Shown: positions 53,326 through 61,420, numbered from the stretch's first letter. The stretch: DNA of 64,000 nt from Streptomyces griseosporeus (GCF_014656055.1 NZ_BNBR01000002.1:623164-687163), one strand, 5' to 3'. Numbers and translations: made by a program. Notes: generated by a model from the sequence alone, not told the origin.

Positions 53326-54035
53326 ACGAGGAACTGGCCGCCGCGTTCGACCACGCGTCACGCGCCTACGACGCGCTGGTGGCCGCCAACCCCGGCTACC
53401 ACGCCCATCTGCGCCGCTCGGTGCGCCGGCTCGGCCTGCCGGGGCACGGGGCCGGGCTGCGCGTGCTGGACCTGGGCTGCGGCACCGGGGCCTCGACCGC
53501 GGCGCTGCGGTCGGTACTGCCGGCCGCGGAGGTGACGGCCGTGGACGCCTCCGCCGGGATGCTGCGCCGGGCCGCCGCCAAGCCCTGGGCCGACGGGGTG
53601 CGGTTCGTCCACGCGCCCGCGGAACGGCTCGCCGAGGCCGGGGTGCGCGGGCCGTTCGACGCGGTGTTCGCGGCCTATCTCTTCCGCAACGTCGGCGATC
53701 CCGACGCGGTCCTGGGCACCGTACGCGCGCTGCTGCGGCCGGGTGGGCGGCTGGGTGTGCACGAGTTCACGCTCAGCGGGCGCCGGGCGGACCGGGCGGT
53801 GTGGACCCTGGTGTCGCGCGGGTTCGTGCAGCCCGTCGCGTCGGTGCTGGGGGACGGGCCGCTGTACCGCCATCTGTGGCGCAGCGTCGTCGAGTTCGAC
53901 ACCGCGGGGGCCTTCGAACGGCGGCTGCGGGAGGCCGGTTTCGACGGGGTCCGGGCGCTGCCGCTGCCGGGCTGGCAGACGGGCATCACCCACACGTTCG
54001 TCGCCCGCCGCCCGGGCACGGAGGTGGAGCGGTGA
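53286..54035 (+). CDS. crtT: SAM-dependent methyltransferase of the carotenoid operon
   Basis: A 249-aa class I methyltransferase: the SAM motif I is VLDLGCGTGASTAALRSVLP, followed by VTAVDASAGMLRRAAAK (motif II), FDAVFAAYLFRNVGDPDAVLGTVRALLRPGGRLGVHEF. The position between crtY and crtU is that of crtT in Streptomyces crt clusters; its natural substrate in isorenieratene formation is not settled. Two possible starts exist: ATG on the crtY stop, or the ATG 24 bp later. Its end overlaps crtU (GTGA). Confidence 0.88.
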   Translation: MSLLRGHRMSLLRDEELAAAFDHASRAYDALVAANPGYHAHLRRSVRRLGLPGHGAGLRVLDLGCGTGASTAALRSVLPAAEVTAVDASAGMLRRAAAKPWADGVRFVHAPAERLAEAGVRGPFDAVFAAYLFRNVGDPDAVLGTVRALLRPGGRLGVHEFTLSGRRADRAVWTLVSRGFVQPVASVLGDGPLYRHLWRSVVEFDTAGAFERRLREAGFDGVRALPLPGWQTGITHTFVARRPGTEVER

Positions 54036-55582
54036 CCCGGGCTCGTGCGGACAGTGCCCGCCGGGGCCGGGACCGGCGGGCCCGGGTACTGCCGGCCCGG
54101 CCCGGGGCACCGCGGGTCGCCGGCGCACCGGTGTCGGTGGCGGTGGTCGGCGGCGGCATCGCCGGGCTGGCCGCCGCCACGCTGCTGGCCGAACGCGGGG
54201 TGGCGGTCACACTGTACGAACGCCGGGCGTACCTGGGCGGGCGCGTCGGAGGGCTGCCGACCACGCTGCGGGACGGCACCACGGTGACGATGAGCCGCGG
54301 CTTCCACGCGTTCTTCCGCCAGTACTACAACCTGCGCGGGCTGCTGCGCCGTACCGATCCCGGGCTGCGGCGGCTGACCGCGCTGCCGGACTATCCGCTG
54401 CTGCACGCCGACGGCCTGCGGGACGGCTTCCGGCACGTGCCGCGCACCCCGCCGTGGAGCGCGCTCGGCTTCGTCGCGCTCAGCCCCTCCTTCGGGCTGC
54501 GGGACCTGCGGGCCATGGACCCGGTGGCGGCGCTGCCGCTGCTGGACGTGCGTGTCCCCGACGTCTACGACCGGCTGGACGGGACCAGCGCCCACGACTT
54601 CCTGGAGGCCGTCCGCTTCCCGCGGCGCGCCCGCCATCTGGCGTTCGAGGTGTTCTCCCGCAGCTTCTTCGCCGACCCACGGCAGCTGTCGGCGGCGGAG
54701 ATGGCGCTGATGTTCCACATCTACTTCCTGGGCTCCGGCGAGGGCCTGCTGTTCGACGTGCCGCGCTCCCCCTTCCCCACCGCACTGTGGGAGCCGCTGG
54801 GGGACTATCTGCGGGGGCACGGCACCGCCCTGCGCACCGGCACACCGGTCACGCACGTCGCGCCGCGCCCGGACGGCGGGTACGAGGTCGCGGCCGACGG
54901 CGACGAGGCGCGGTACGACGGTGTCGTCCTGGCCCTCGACACGGCGGGCCTGCGCGGCCTGGTGGCCCGCTCCCCCGGGCTCGGCGACGGGCCGTGGCGC
55001 GAGCGGATCGCCCGGCTGCGCACCGCACCGCCGTTCCTGGTCAGCCGGCTGTGGCTGGACCGGCCCGTCGCACCGGACCGCCCCGGGTTCCTGGGCACCA
55101 GCGGTTTCGGCGGGCTGGACAACGTGAGCGTGCTGGAGCGCTGGGAGGACGAGGCGGCGCGCTGGTCGGCCCGGACGGGAGGGTCGGTGGTGGAACTGCA
55201 CGCCTACGCGGTGCCGCCGCACGCCGGGCGCGAGGAGGTGGAGCGGGGCCTGGTCGCGCAGATGCGCCGCGTCTACCCGGAGACCCGGGCGGCGGCGGTC
55301 GTCGACGCCCGGCACGAGTGGCACGACGACTGCCCTCTGTTCCCGGTGGGCGGTTACCCGGACCGGCCGACGGTGCGCACCCCGGACCCCGGTGTGACGG
55401 TCGCCGGTGACCTGGTGCGGACCGGTCTGCCGGTGGCGCTGATGGAGCGGGCGGCGACCAGCGGCTTCCTCGCCGCCGACGCGCTGCTGGAGCGGTGGGG
55501 GGTGCGGGGCCAGACCTTGTGGACGGTGCCCGACCGGGGGCGCGGCCCGCTCCTGCGGGCGCTGGCGGCGCGGGCGGGGTGA
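54032..55582 (+). CDS. crtU: Carotene desaturase/methyltransferase (isorenieratene synthase-type)
   Basis: A FAD-dependent enzyme that aromatises beta-ionone rings of beta-carotene with methyl migration, giving isorenieratene-type carotenoids. The 516-aa protein has a basic 34-residue extension, then VAVVGGGIAGLAAATLLAERGVAVTLYERRAYLGGRVGG. TMSRGFHAFFRQYYNLRGLLRR, FEVFSRSFFADPRQLSAAEMALMFHIYF and the end motif VTVAGDLVRTGLPVALMERAATSGFLAAD are CrtU features. The GTG start overlaps the crtT stop. It is the last gene of the rightward operon. Confidence 0.93.
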   Translation: MTRARADSARRGRDRRARVLPARPGAPRVAGAPVSVAVVGGGIAGLAAATLLAERGVAVTLYERRAYLGGRVGGLPTTLRDGTTVTMSRGFHAFFRQYYNLRGLLRRTDPGLRRLTALPDYPLLHADGLRDGFRHVPRTPPWSALGFVALSPSFGLRDLRAMDPVAALPLLDVRVPDVYDRLDGTSAHDFLEAVRFPRRARHLAFEVFSRSFFADPRQLSAAEMALMFHIYFLGSGEGLLFDVPRSPFPTALWEPLGDYLRGHGTALRTGTPVTHVAPRPDGGYEVAADGDEARYDGVVLALDTAGLRGLVARSPGLGDGPWRERIARLRTAPPFLVSRLWLDRPVAPDRPGFLGTSGFGGLDNVSVLERWEDEAARWSARTGGSVVELHAYAVPPHAGREEVERGLVAQMRRVYPETRAAAVVDARHEWHDDCPLFPVGGYPDRPTVRTPDPGVTVAGDLVRTGLPVALMERAATSGFLAADALLERWGVRGQTLWTVPDRGRGPLLRALAARAG

Positions 55583-55641
55583 CGACGGAGGGCGGCGTAG
55601 GCGGGGCCACGCGGGCAGCTCCCCCGAGGCGGCGGAAACGG

Positions 55642-55680
55642 CGGACGGTGAGGCCCCGCATCCGGGTGCCTCACCGTCCG
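55642..55680. terminator. Bidirectional terminator between crtU and cbtA
   Basis: CGGACGGTGAGGC and GCCTCACCGTCCG form a perfect 13-bp stem around a 13-nt loop. It lies between the convergent ends of crtU and cbtA. There is no long T-run on either side, as often in Streptomyces. Confidence 0.75.
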
Positions 55681-55688
55681 TCCCGCCG

Positions 55689-56453
55689 TCAGCGGGCCGC
55701 GGTGGCCGGGTGCGTGACGGGGGTGTGCCGTTCGGGGCGGGGGGCGAGGGCCCGTTCCGCCAGGACTCCGAAGATCAGGCCGAACGCCGTCCACAGCGTC
55801 GCCTGGACGGCCAGGGCCGCCAGCCGGAACTGCCACAGCAGGGTGCCCGGGAAGTCCTTCGGCACCTCGTCGAAGGACGGGAGGAAGGCGTACCCGAGGC
55901 CCACCACCAGGACGAAGAACGCCGAGGCGGCGAGGGTCGCGTTCCAGTTGCCGAAGCGCGGTGCCAGGCGCCGGCCGAGGATCACCGCGCCGACGGCGAG
56001 CAGCACGCTCAGCACCGTCATCAGGAAGTACAGCGTGGTGCGTTGGCCGATGGTGTCCGGGTCACCGACGGCGGGCGGGTTGGCGGGGTACTTGAGGAAC
56101 GGCACGACGTAGACGGCGATCAGCCCGGCGGCTGCCAGGAGCAGCGCGCTCGCGCGCGGCCCGAAGCGGCCGATCCGGCCGAGCGCGAAGCAGTACGCGA
56201 GGGCGGCGATGCCGCCGAACGCGACGCCGTAGACGAGGACACCGGTGGACAGGCCCGCGGTGGACTGCATCGAACGGCTGACGGCCTCGACGCCGTGCTC
56301 GTGCGCGTGCGCGGCGTGCGCCTCCTCGTAGGCGATGGCCGCGTCGACGCGCGGTTCGCCCAGGAAATAGGCGGTGACCAGGGCGAGCAGGCCCGCGGCC
56401 AGGCCGGCGAGCATGCCGCGCACCAGCAGGGTGCGGACGATGGAGGAGTTCAT
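55689..56453 (-). CDS. cbtA: CbtA family cobalt transporter subunit
   Basis: A 254-aa membrane protein with about six hydrophobic segments (LAAGLLALVTAYFLG, LSTGVLVYGVAFGGIAALAYCFAL, ALLLAAAGLIAVYVVPFLKYP, LYFLMTVLSVLLAVGAVILGR, AFFVLVVGLGYAF, ATLWTAFGLIFGVLAE). The His-rich loop EEAHAAHAHEHG near residues 44-55 probably binds metal. It matches the CbtA family, predicted to import cobalt for vitamin B12. It is cotranscribed downstream of cbtB (25 bp gap) and lies under the cobalamin riboswitch. Confidence 0.9.
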   Translation of the reverse strand: MNSSIVRTLLVRGMLAGLAAGLLALVTAYFLGEPRVDAAIAYEEAHAAHAHEHGVEAVSRSMQSTAGLSTGVLVYGVAFGGIAALAYCFALGRIGRFGPRASALLLAAAGLIAVYVVPFLKYPANPPAVGDPDTIGQRTTLYFLMTVLSVLLAVGAVILGRRLAPRFGNWNATLAASAFFVLVVGLGYAFLPSFDEVPKDFPGTLLWQFRLAALAVQATLWTAFGLIFGVLAERALAPRPERHTPVTHPATAAR

Positions 56454-56478
56454 GGGCTCGGGTGTTTCCCCGCCGTCG

Positions 56479-56700
56479 TCAGTGGCAGGGGAAGCCGAGC
56501 AGGTGACGGGCGTCGTGCACCCACTCGTGCACGTTCTCGCCGGAGAGGAGGGAGGTGGCGCCCTGCTCGGCGCCGACGAAGTAGAGCAGGACCAGCATCA
56601 GGATGCCGAAGAAGACCGCCCACGGGGCGATCGCGCTGACCGGCAGCTTGGCGGGTACGGCGGTGGGGGCGGTGGTGGGCTGGACGGCGGACTGCGCCAT
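56479..56700 (-). CDS. cbtB: CbtB family cobalt transporter subunit
   Basis: A 73-aa single-pass membrane protein. It has one transmembrane helix (APWAVFFGILMLVLLYFVG) and the metal-binding tail HEWVHDARHLLGFPCH, which carries three His, one Cys and a final His, as in the CbtB family. It is the first gene of the two-gene cbtB-cbtA operon. AGGAGG is in the leader just before the ATG. Translation is probably repressed by the cobalamin riboswitch. Confidence 0.93.
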   Translation of the reverse strand: MAQSAVQPTTAPTAVPAKLPVSAIAPWAVFFGILMLVLLYFVGAEQGATSLLSGENVHEWVHDARHLLGFPCH

Positions 56701-56734
56701 GGCAGGACCTCCTTGGGAATGCGCGTCCCTGATC

Positions 56735-56885
56735 GGTGGTGCACAGGAACGACGGCCGCGGGTCTGACTCACCCGGACCGCACCTGGGGTGCGTGCCCGG
56801 CATACAGTGGCGCGACCGTGCCGGAATCTCACCGGCTTCCGCGTTGCCGTCGTCGATGTCCGGGAGACCGTACCGCGAAGCGGAG
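56735..56885 (-). ncRNA. Cobalamin riboswitch
   Basis: On the minus strand the leader contains the conserved core GAAGCCGGTGAGATTCCGGC followed by CACGGTCGCGCCACTGT, and further down GTGAGTCAGACCC, the classical B12-box and P3-P6 signature. It ends 34 nt before cbtB. Adenosylcobalamin binding should turn off cobalt uptake. Edges are approximate. Confidence 0.93.
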
Positions 56886-56986
56886 GGGCGGCCAAGGGCG
56901 CACGACGCGGGCGGGAGCGCACGGTTGTGTCATGTGCACTCTGAATTCACGCTGGGGCAAGGGATGTTGAGCACCGGGACGGACCG

Positions 56987-57553
56987 ATGACGAGCCGAGT
57001 GATGTTGATCTCACCGGGCATGAACGCGGCGCTGCGCGAGGCCCGTTTCGACGACGGCCGCCCGCTGGACGAGGCCGCGCTGCGGGCCGCCCGGGCCGCC
57101 TCCGGCGCGCTGCCCGCGGCGCAGGCGGTGTGGTGTTCGCCGACGGTGCGCTGCGAGCAGACCGCGCGGGCGCTGGGGCTCGCGGCCGTGCCGGTGCCGG
57201 CGCTGGCGGGGCTGGACGCCGGCCGGTGGCGCGGGGCGACGCTGGCGGAGGTGACCGCAGCCGAGCCGGAGGCGCTGGCCGCGTGGCTGGCCGATCCGGA
57301 GGCCGCACCGCACGGCGGGGAGTCCGTGCGGGCGCTGTGCGACCGGGTCGAGGACTGGCTGGCGACGGCCGCGGACACCGACGGGCGCACACTCGCCGTC
57401 GTCGAGCCCGAGGTGGTGCGGGCGGCGGTCGTGCGGACCCTCGGCGCCGCGGACACCGCGTTCTGGCGTACGGACGTCCCGCCGCTGTCGGCGGTGGAGT
57501 TCACCGGCCGGGCGGGCCGCCGGAACGTGAAGGTGGGCCGGCCGCTGGTCTGA
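56987..57553 (+). CDS. Histidine-phosphatase-fold protein lacking the catalytic His motif
   Basis: A 188-aa protein resembling the phosphoglycerate-mutase-like fold: ARAASGALPAAQAVWCSPTVRCEQTARALGLAAV, GLDAGRWRG and PHGGESVRALCDRVEDWLA are recognisable. The N-terminal catalytic RHG motif is absent; the sequence there is VMLISPGMNAALREARFDDGR. So phosphatase activity is doubtful; it may bind a phospho-metabolite instead. It is divergent from the B12-controlled cbtBA operon, and could belong to cobalamin metabolism (compare CobC), which is inference. Confidence 0.75.
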   Translation: MTSRVMLISPGMNAALREARFDDGRPLDEAALRAARAASGALPAAQAVWCSPTVRCEQTARALGLAAVPVPALAGLDAGRWRGATLAEVTAAEPEALAAWLADPEAAPHGGESVRALCDRVEDWLATAADTDGRTLAVVEPEVVRAAVVRTLGAADTAFWRTDVPPLSAVEFTGRAGRRNVKVGRPLV

Positions 57554-57637
57554 CCGGCCGGCCATGTGACGGGGCGGCCGCTCGTCGGCGTGACGGGGCG
57601 GCCGCCCGACCGTCCCCTAGGTCAGCCCGGCGTCAGG

Positions 57638-58009
57638 TCAGCCCAGCGTCTGCAAGAACTCCGTGCAGGCGCGGGCGCAGGCCCGGCAGGCGTCCGCGGT
57701 CTCCTCGGCGCCCGGCTGCCCGTCGAAGACACGGGCCGACTCCAGGCAGACGGTGCGGCACCACTCCAGCTGGATGCGGATGCCGGACTCGTCCAGTGTG
57801 TTCTGTTCCGACAGCACACGGCAGGTCGCGTCGCAGACCTCCGCGCACATGATGCCCTTGCGGCGTACGAGTTCCTGCTCCTCCGTCCCACCGGGATCCA
57901 CCAGGCTCGCGCGCAACGCGCACGCCCGGGCGCACTCCGTGCACGCCTGTGCGCAGGCGAAGCGGTCCTCGAGGAACCGGATGAGCTCCTGCTGCGATGT
58001 CGAAGTCAC
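57638..58009 (-). CDS. Cys-rich four-helix-bundle copper-binding protein (Csp/DUF326-like)
   Basis: A 123-aa soluble protein with Cys pairs on each helix: CAQACTECARACAL, MCAEVCDATCRV, WCRTVCLESAR and ACRACARACTEF. The CxxxC and CxxC spacing on a four-helix bundle is that of copper-storage proteins (Csp) that line the bundle interior with Cu(I). The start is a GTG without a strong ribosome site. Likely role: cytosolic copper buffering. Upstream 90 bp may hold a copper-responsive promoter; none was recognised. Confidence 0.88.
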   Translation of the reverse strand: MTSTSQQELIRFLEDRFACAQACTECARACALRASLVDPGGTEEQELVRRKGIMCAEVCDATCRVLSEQNTLDESGIRIQLEWCRTVCLESARVFDGQPGAEETADACRACARACTEFLQTLG

Positions 58010-58145
58010 AGCGCGCGGGTAGCCGCCGCGCGAGCCGTCAAACCACCACGGGCGGCCCGTGGGGGCAAACCGGCCGCGGCCGTTAGCGTGACCCGGCCCC
58101 GGGCACCCGGACGGTCGGTACGGAAACCGGACGGAGGTGTCACCG

Positions 58146-58550
58146 ATGCCCGGAGAGCAGGAGCTGCCCTCGACCCTGGAGCGCTCCTCCCGGCACGCCC
58201 AGCGGACCTGGATCAAGGCGCACGACTCGGCGGTGGAGCAGTACGGCGAGGGCGAGCGCGCGCACCGCGTGGCCTTCGGGGCGCTGAAACACACCTACGA
58301 GAAGGTGGGCGATCACTGGGAGCGCAAGGAGGGCGGCCGCAAGGGGCCCTCCGACCCGCGCTCGGCCCGGCCGCGCCGGCTCGGCGGGCGCAGCGCCGAG
58401 GGTGTCGACGAGCAGGCCTCGAAGGAGCACCTCTACGGCATCGCCCGGCGGCTGGGCATCGAGGGACGGTCCCGGATGTCGAAGGGGGAGCTGCTGGAGG
58501 CCATCCGCAAGGCCAACCGTTCCCGGACGCGTGAAGCGCGCACCGGCTGA
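58146..58550 (+). CDS. ChaB-family protein
   Basis: A 134-aa protein. The N-terminal ChaB domain is about 1-65 (ELPSTLERSSRHAQRTWIKAHDSAVEQYGEGERAHRVAFGALKHTYEKVGDHWERK). The C-terminal Rho-N/SAP-like motif ASKEHLYGIARRLGIEGRSRMSKGELLEAIRKAN may bind nucleic acid. ChaB relatives are linked to ion homeostasis and stress. GGAGG lies before the ATG. It is the first of three same-strand small stress-type genes. Confidence 0.88.
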   Translation: MPGEQELPSTLERSSRHAQRTWIKAHDSAVEQYGEGERAHRVAFGALKHTYEKVGDHWERKEGGRKGPSDPRSARPRRLGGRSAEGVDEQASKEHLYGIARRLGIEGRSRMSKGELLEAIRKANRSRTREARTG

Positions 58551-58588
58551 GCCTGGTAAACCTCCCGTTTGGGGGGTATTCATGGGAT

Positions 58589-58948
58589 ATGGGTACCACC
58601 ACAGCAATGCAGCTAGCCGATTCGAGCGGCGCTCTCGCCCTCGGTCCCCTGATCGTGGGCCTTGTGGTCGTGGCCCTGCTGATCGGGGCTTTCTGGCGAG
58701 GCGACATCCTCAAGAGCCGCGAGCCGGCTCCGCCCCGCCCCGAGGAACAGCCGCACCTGCCGCCCGAGGGCGCGGTGCGTGAGACGCGGGAGAACCGGGA
58801 GCCGGAGGAGGTGCCGCAGGACGGCCGTCGCCGCCTGCCGCACGAGTTCGGCAACCTGGGCACCCGCCCCAGCGAGTCCAAGGAACGGCCGCGGTGGGGC
58901 AAGGGCTCCAGCGGTTCGTTCGGCGGCGGTGGGCTCGGCGCCCACTGA
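58589..58948 (+). CDS. DUF6479-like small membrane protein
   Basis: A 119-aa protein with one hydrophobic helix at about 15-37 (GALALGPLIVGLVVVALLIGAFW). A polar, acidic then Gly-rich cytoplasmic tail follows (NREPEEVPQ, GTRPSESKERPRWGKGSSGSFGGGG). It matches actinomycete DUF6479 proteins of unknown role. GGGGGG lies before the start; an in-frame alternative was not needed. GGGTAT just upstream could be a stress-sigma (SigB-like) -10 element, but no matching -35 was found. Confidence 0.75.
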   Translation: MGTTTAMQLADSSGALALGPLIVGLVVVALLIGAFWRGDILKSREPAPPRPEEQPHLPPEGAVRETRENREPEEVPQDGRRRLPHEFGNLGTRPSESKERPRWGKGSSGSFGGGGLGAH

Positions 58949-58981
58949 CCGCTCTCCGATCGTCGAGGGAAGTGAAGGCCC

Positions 58982-59332
58982 ATGGCCGACCCCGGCCGCA
59001 ACACCCTGCCACTGCCCGACTACGACCACCTGCCGCTCGGCGGCCTGGAAAGCCGGGTGCGGTCGCTGACCGTGGAGGAGGTCGAGGAACTGCTCGCCTA
59101 CGAGCGCACCCACGCCGACCGCCTCCCGATCACCGAGGTGCTCACCGCGCGCCTGGAGCAGCTGCGGGCCGGAGCCGAGCCCACCTCGGGCGACCCGGGC
59201 GCCCTGCGCCCCGAGCAGTCCGTGGGCCACGGCGGCTCGCCGGTCTCACCGGCGACGTCCCCGCAGCCCTTCAGTCCGCCGCCGCACGGCACGCCGGACC
59301 AGCGGGGCAAGCCGAAGGGGGACCAGCGCTAG
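58982..59332 (+). CDS. DUF8129-like conserved small protein
   Basis: A 116-aa soluble protein starting MADPGRNTLPLPDYDHLPLGGLESRVRSLTVEEVEELLAYERTHADRLPITEVLTARLEQLRAGA. The first 65 residues are a recognised conserved helical domain of actinomycetes, the rest a Pro/Ser-rich unstructured tail. Function is unknown. It follows the DUF6479 gene by 33 bp and may be in the same stress operon. Confidence 0.78.
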   Translation: MADPGRNTLPLPDYDHLPLGGLESRVRSLTVEEVEELLAYERTHADRLPITEVLTARLEQLRAGAEPTSGDPGALRPEQSVGHGGSPVSPATSPQPFSPPPHGTPDQRGKPKGDQR

Positions 59333-59348
59333 AAGCTCGATTGTTTTC

Positions 59349-59382
59349 CGGTACGGCGCACGGATGTCCGTGCGCCGTACCG
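59349..59382. terminator. Perfect 16-bp hairpin between convergent genes
   Basis: CGGTACGGCGCACGGA and TCCGTGCGCCGTACCG pair completely around a TG loop. It sits 16 bp past the DUF8129 gene and 23 bp before the stop of the convergent kinase. There is no T-run after the stem on either strand, but the energy is very high; probable bidirectional terminator. Confidence 0.8.
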
Positions 59383-59405
59383 CTGTGTCGGGCTACGGGG
59401 CCCTC

Positions 59406-60278
59406 TCACGTCGCCAGGGCGCCGCGCGCCGCCTCCAGGGCCTGCTCGGCGTATCCGCGGCCGAAGAGCACGGCGTGCACGAGCAGCGGGAAGAGCTGGT
59501 GCAGGCCGATGCGGTCGCGCCAGCCGGGCGCGAGCGGGGCGGTCTGCCGGTAGCCGTCCAGGACGTGCTCCAGGTGCGGGCAGCCGAAAAGGTGCAGCAT
59601 GGCCAGGTCGGTCTCCCGGTGCCCGCCGTGCGCGGCGGGGTCGATGAGCCAGGCCTGTCCGTCGGCGCCCCACAGCACGTTGCCGTTCCACAGGTCGCCG
59701 TGCAGCCGGGCCGGCGGTTCGTCCGGGACCCCCAGCTCGGGCAGCCGCTCGCAGACCCGCTCGACGACGGCGGCCTCGGAGCCGCGCAGGGTGCCGTTGT
59801 CGACGGCGCGGCGCAGGTAGGGCAGCACGCGGTGCTCGGCGTACCAGCGGGGCCAGTCGTCGCCGCAGGCGTTGCGCATCGGCGCGAGCCCGATGTAGGC
59901 GTCCTCGGGGCCGCCGGGCGGCGGGGCGCCGAACGCGGGGGCGCCTGCGGCGTGCAGGGCGGCCAGTCCTCGTCCGAGGCGGACGGCCGCTTCGGGGCTC
60001 GGGCGTCCGGTCGGGACACGGTCGGTGACCAGCCACCGCTCGTCGTGGCCGTGCACGGCGGGGACCGGGACGGCACCGGCGTCCGCCAGCCAGCGCAGCC
60101 CGGCCGCCTCCGCCCGCACCGCGCGGGGGTCGTCACCGCGCTTGACCATCACCACGTGGCCGCCGTCCAGGCTGACTTCGGTGAGCGCCCCGGACAACGG
60201 CCGCTCACTGTCCGCTGCGAGGCTGGTGAACCGCACCGCCGCGGCGGCCGGCCCGGCACCGTCGGAGGAGATACGCAC
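59406..60278 (-). CDS. Fructosamine kinase family protein
   Basis: A 290-aa kinase of the FN3K family, which phosphorylates ketosamine (glycated) Lys residues so that they decompose. Landmarks are HVVMVKRGDDPRAVRAEAAGLRWLADAG (ATP-binding Lys), RLHGDLWNGNVLWGADGQAWLIDPAAHGGHRETDLAMLHLFG (the HGDLWxGN and IDPAxxxGHRExDLAM family signature) and the C-terminal LLVHAVLFGRGYAEQAL. The GTG start (VRISSDGAG) is used. It is a single gene with a palindromic site in its upstream region. Confidence 0.93.
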   Translation of the reverse strand: MRISSDGAGPAAAAVRFTSLAADSERPLSGALTEVSLDGGHVVMVKRGDDPRAVRAEAAGLRWLADAGAVPVPAVHGHDERWLVTDRVPTGRPSPEAAVRLGRGLAALHAAGAPAFGAPPPGGPEDAYIGLAPMRNACGDDWPRWYAEHRVLPYLRRAVDNGTLRGSEAAVVERVCERLPELGVPDEPPARLHGDLWNGNVLWGADGQAWLIDPAAHGGHRETDLAMLHLFGCPHLEHVLDGYRQTAPLAPGWRDRIGLHQLFPLLVHAVLFGRGYAEQALEAARGALAT

Positions 60279-60350
60279 GGCGCCCAGGGTACGGCGAACG
60301 CAGGACAGGGCGGCGCCCGGACCCCGGCACGGCCGGTAGGTGCAGCTCAT

Positions 60351-60363
60351 CCGGGAATCCCGG
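60351..60363. promoter_or_regulatory. Palindrome CCGGGA-A-TCCCGG
   Basis: A perfect 13-bp palindrome in the 290-bp divergent intergenic region, 73 bp upstream of the fructosamine kinase start. Either an operator or a GC-rich chance palindrome. The rest of the region holds G-rich repeats (ACGGCAGG) but no gene. Confidence 0.3.
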
Positions 60364-60568
60364 TTTGTAGCCTCCCGCGCCCGGTCGCACCCTGGAAGGC
60401 GGGACGGGAAACGGCGGCGGGAAGGGGCGGACCGCGGGACGGCAGGACGGCAGAACGGCCGCTGCGGGAATCGGTCGGCCGGGAAAGGGCAGGCCGGCAC
60501 ATCACCGCTGGCCGGGCAACGACAGGGGCGGAAACCGGCGGGTGCGGAACGCGGCGGAGAGGGCGGTC

Positions 60569-61030
60569 ATGGCGATCGACGTGACGGTGCGGCGCGTGAT
60601 TCCGCTGCCGCCCGAGCGGGTGGCCGGGTACGCCATGGACTGGCGGCACGACACCGAGTGGACGCAGGGCATCCGGACGGCCGAGCTGACACGGCCCGCC
60701 GCGGGCGGCGGGTTCGGGGTGGGGGCGGAGGTCACCCGGACCGCGTCCTTCCTCGGCCGGCGCATCGACTACGTGCTGCGGGTGGCGGCGCACGAGCCGC
60801 CGGGGCTGCTGGACATGGTGTCCGTGGTGGCGCCGATGCCGATGCGCGTGACCTACACCTTCGCGGACCATCCCCGCGGCACGCTGGCCGCGATCCGGGT
60901 GCGCGGCGGTCCGCGTGGCCTCCTCGCGCGCCTCGCGGGACCGCTGCTGTCCCGTCAGGTCCGGTCGTCGCTCGGCAAGGATCTGCGTGATCTGGAGCTG
61001 CGGCTGGGCGAGCGGGCGGGAGGCGTGTGA
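60569..61030 (+). CDS. SRPBCC-family (START-like) lipid/ligand-binding protein
   Basis: A 153-aa protein with a Bet v1/SRPBCC fold: VTVRRVIPLPPERVAGYAMDWRHDTEWTQGIRTAELT ... VLRVAAHEPPGLLDMVSVVAPMPMRVTYTF. Such proteins bind hydrophobic ligands. GGAGAGGG lies before the ATG. Its stop overlaps the next start as TGATG, so it is coupled to the TfoX-like gene. Confidence 0.85.
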   Translation: MAIDVTVRRVIPLPPERVAGYAMDWRHDTEWTQGIRTAELTRPAAGGGFGVGAEVTRTASFLGRRIDYVLRVAAHEPPGLLDMVSVVAPMPMRVTYTFADHPRGTLAAIRVRGGPRGLLARLAGPLLSRQVRSSLGKDLRDLELRLGERAGGV

Positions 61031-61359
61031 TGGCGTACGACGAGGGGCTCGCGGAGCGGATCCGCTCGCGCCTGGGCGACGATCCGGACGTCACCGAGAG
61101 GCGCATGTTCGGCGGGATCGCCTTCCTGGTGGGCGGCAACATGGCCGTCGGTGTCACGGGCGACGACCTGATGGTCCGGGTCGGCCCGGACGCCGCCGGG
61201 GCGGCCCTCGCCCGGCCGGGCGCCCGGGTGTTCGACATGACCGGGCGCCCGATGCGCGGCTGGGTCGTGGTGGCGGGCCCGGCGGTCGCGGAGGACGACG
61301 CCCTGGCAGCGTGGGTGGCGGAGGGCTGCGCCTTCGCGCGCGGTCTGCCACCCAAGTAG
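61030..61359 (+). CDS. TfoX/Sxy N-terminal domain protein
   Basis: A 109-aa protein matching the TfoX N-terminal domain: YDEGLAERIRSRLGDDPDVTERRMFGGIAFLVGGNMAVGV. The ERRMFGGIxF motif is diagnostic. In gamma-proteobacteria TfoX controls competence; in actinomycetes the short forms have no known role. It overlaps the SRPBCC gene stop by one base (TGATG) and probably shares its mRNA. Confidence 0.9.
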   Translation: MAYDEGLAERIRSRLGDDPDVTERRMFGGIAFLVGGNMAVGVTGDDLMVRVGPDAAGAALARPGARVFDMTGRPMRGWVVVAGPAVAEDDALAAWVAEGCAFARGLPPK

Positions 61360-61420
61360 GCGGGCGCGTGCGTCGTGACCGGCGGCGGCGGTCTGCGCTG
61401 ACCGGTCGGCCCCCGGCCCG

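Noticed and set aside
58571..58580. SigB-type promoter in front of the DUF6479 gene
   Set aside because: GGGTAT fits a -10 element but no matching -35 element occurs at 14-16 bp spacing.
59349..59382. tRNA-like or small-RNA gene at the strong hairpin
   Set aside because: A simple perfect stem with a 2-nt loop between convergent gene ends; no cloverleaf or separate promoter.
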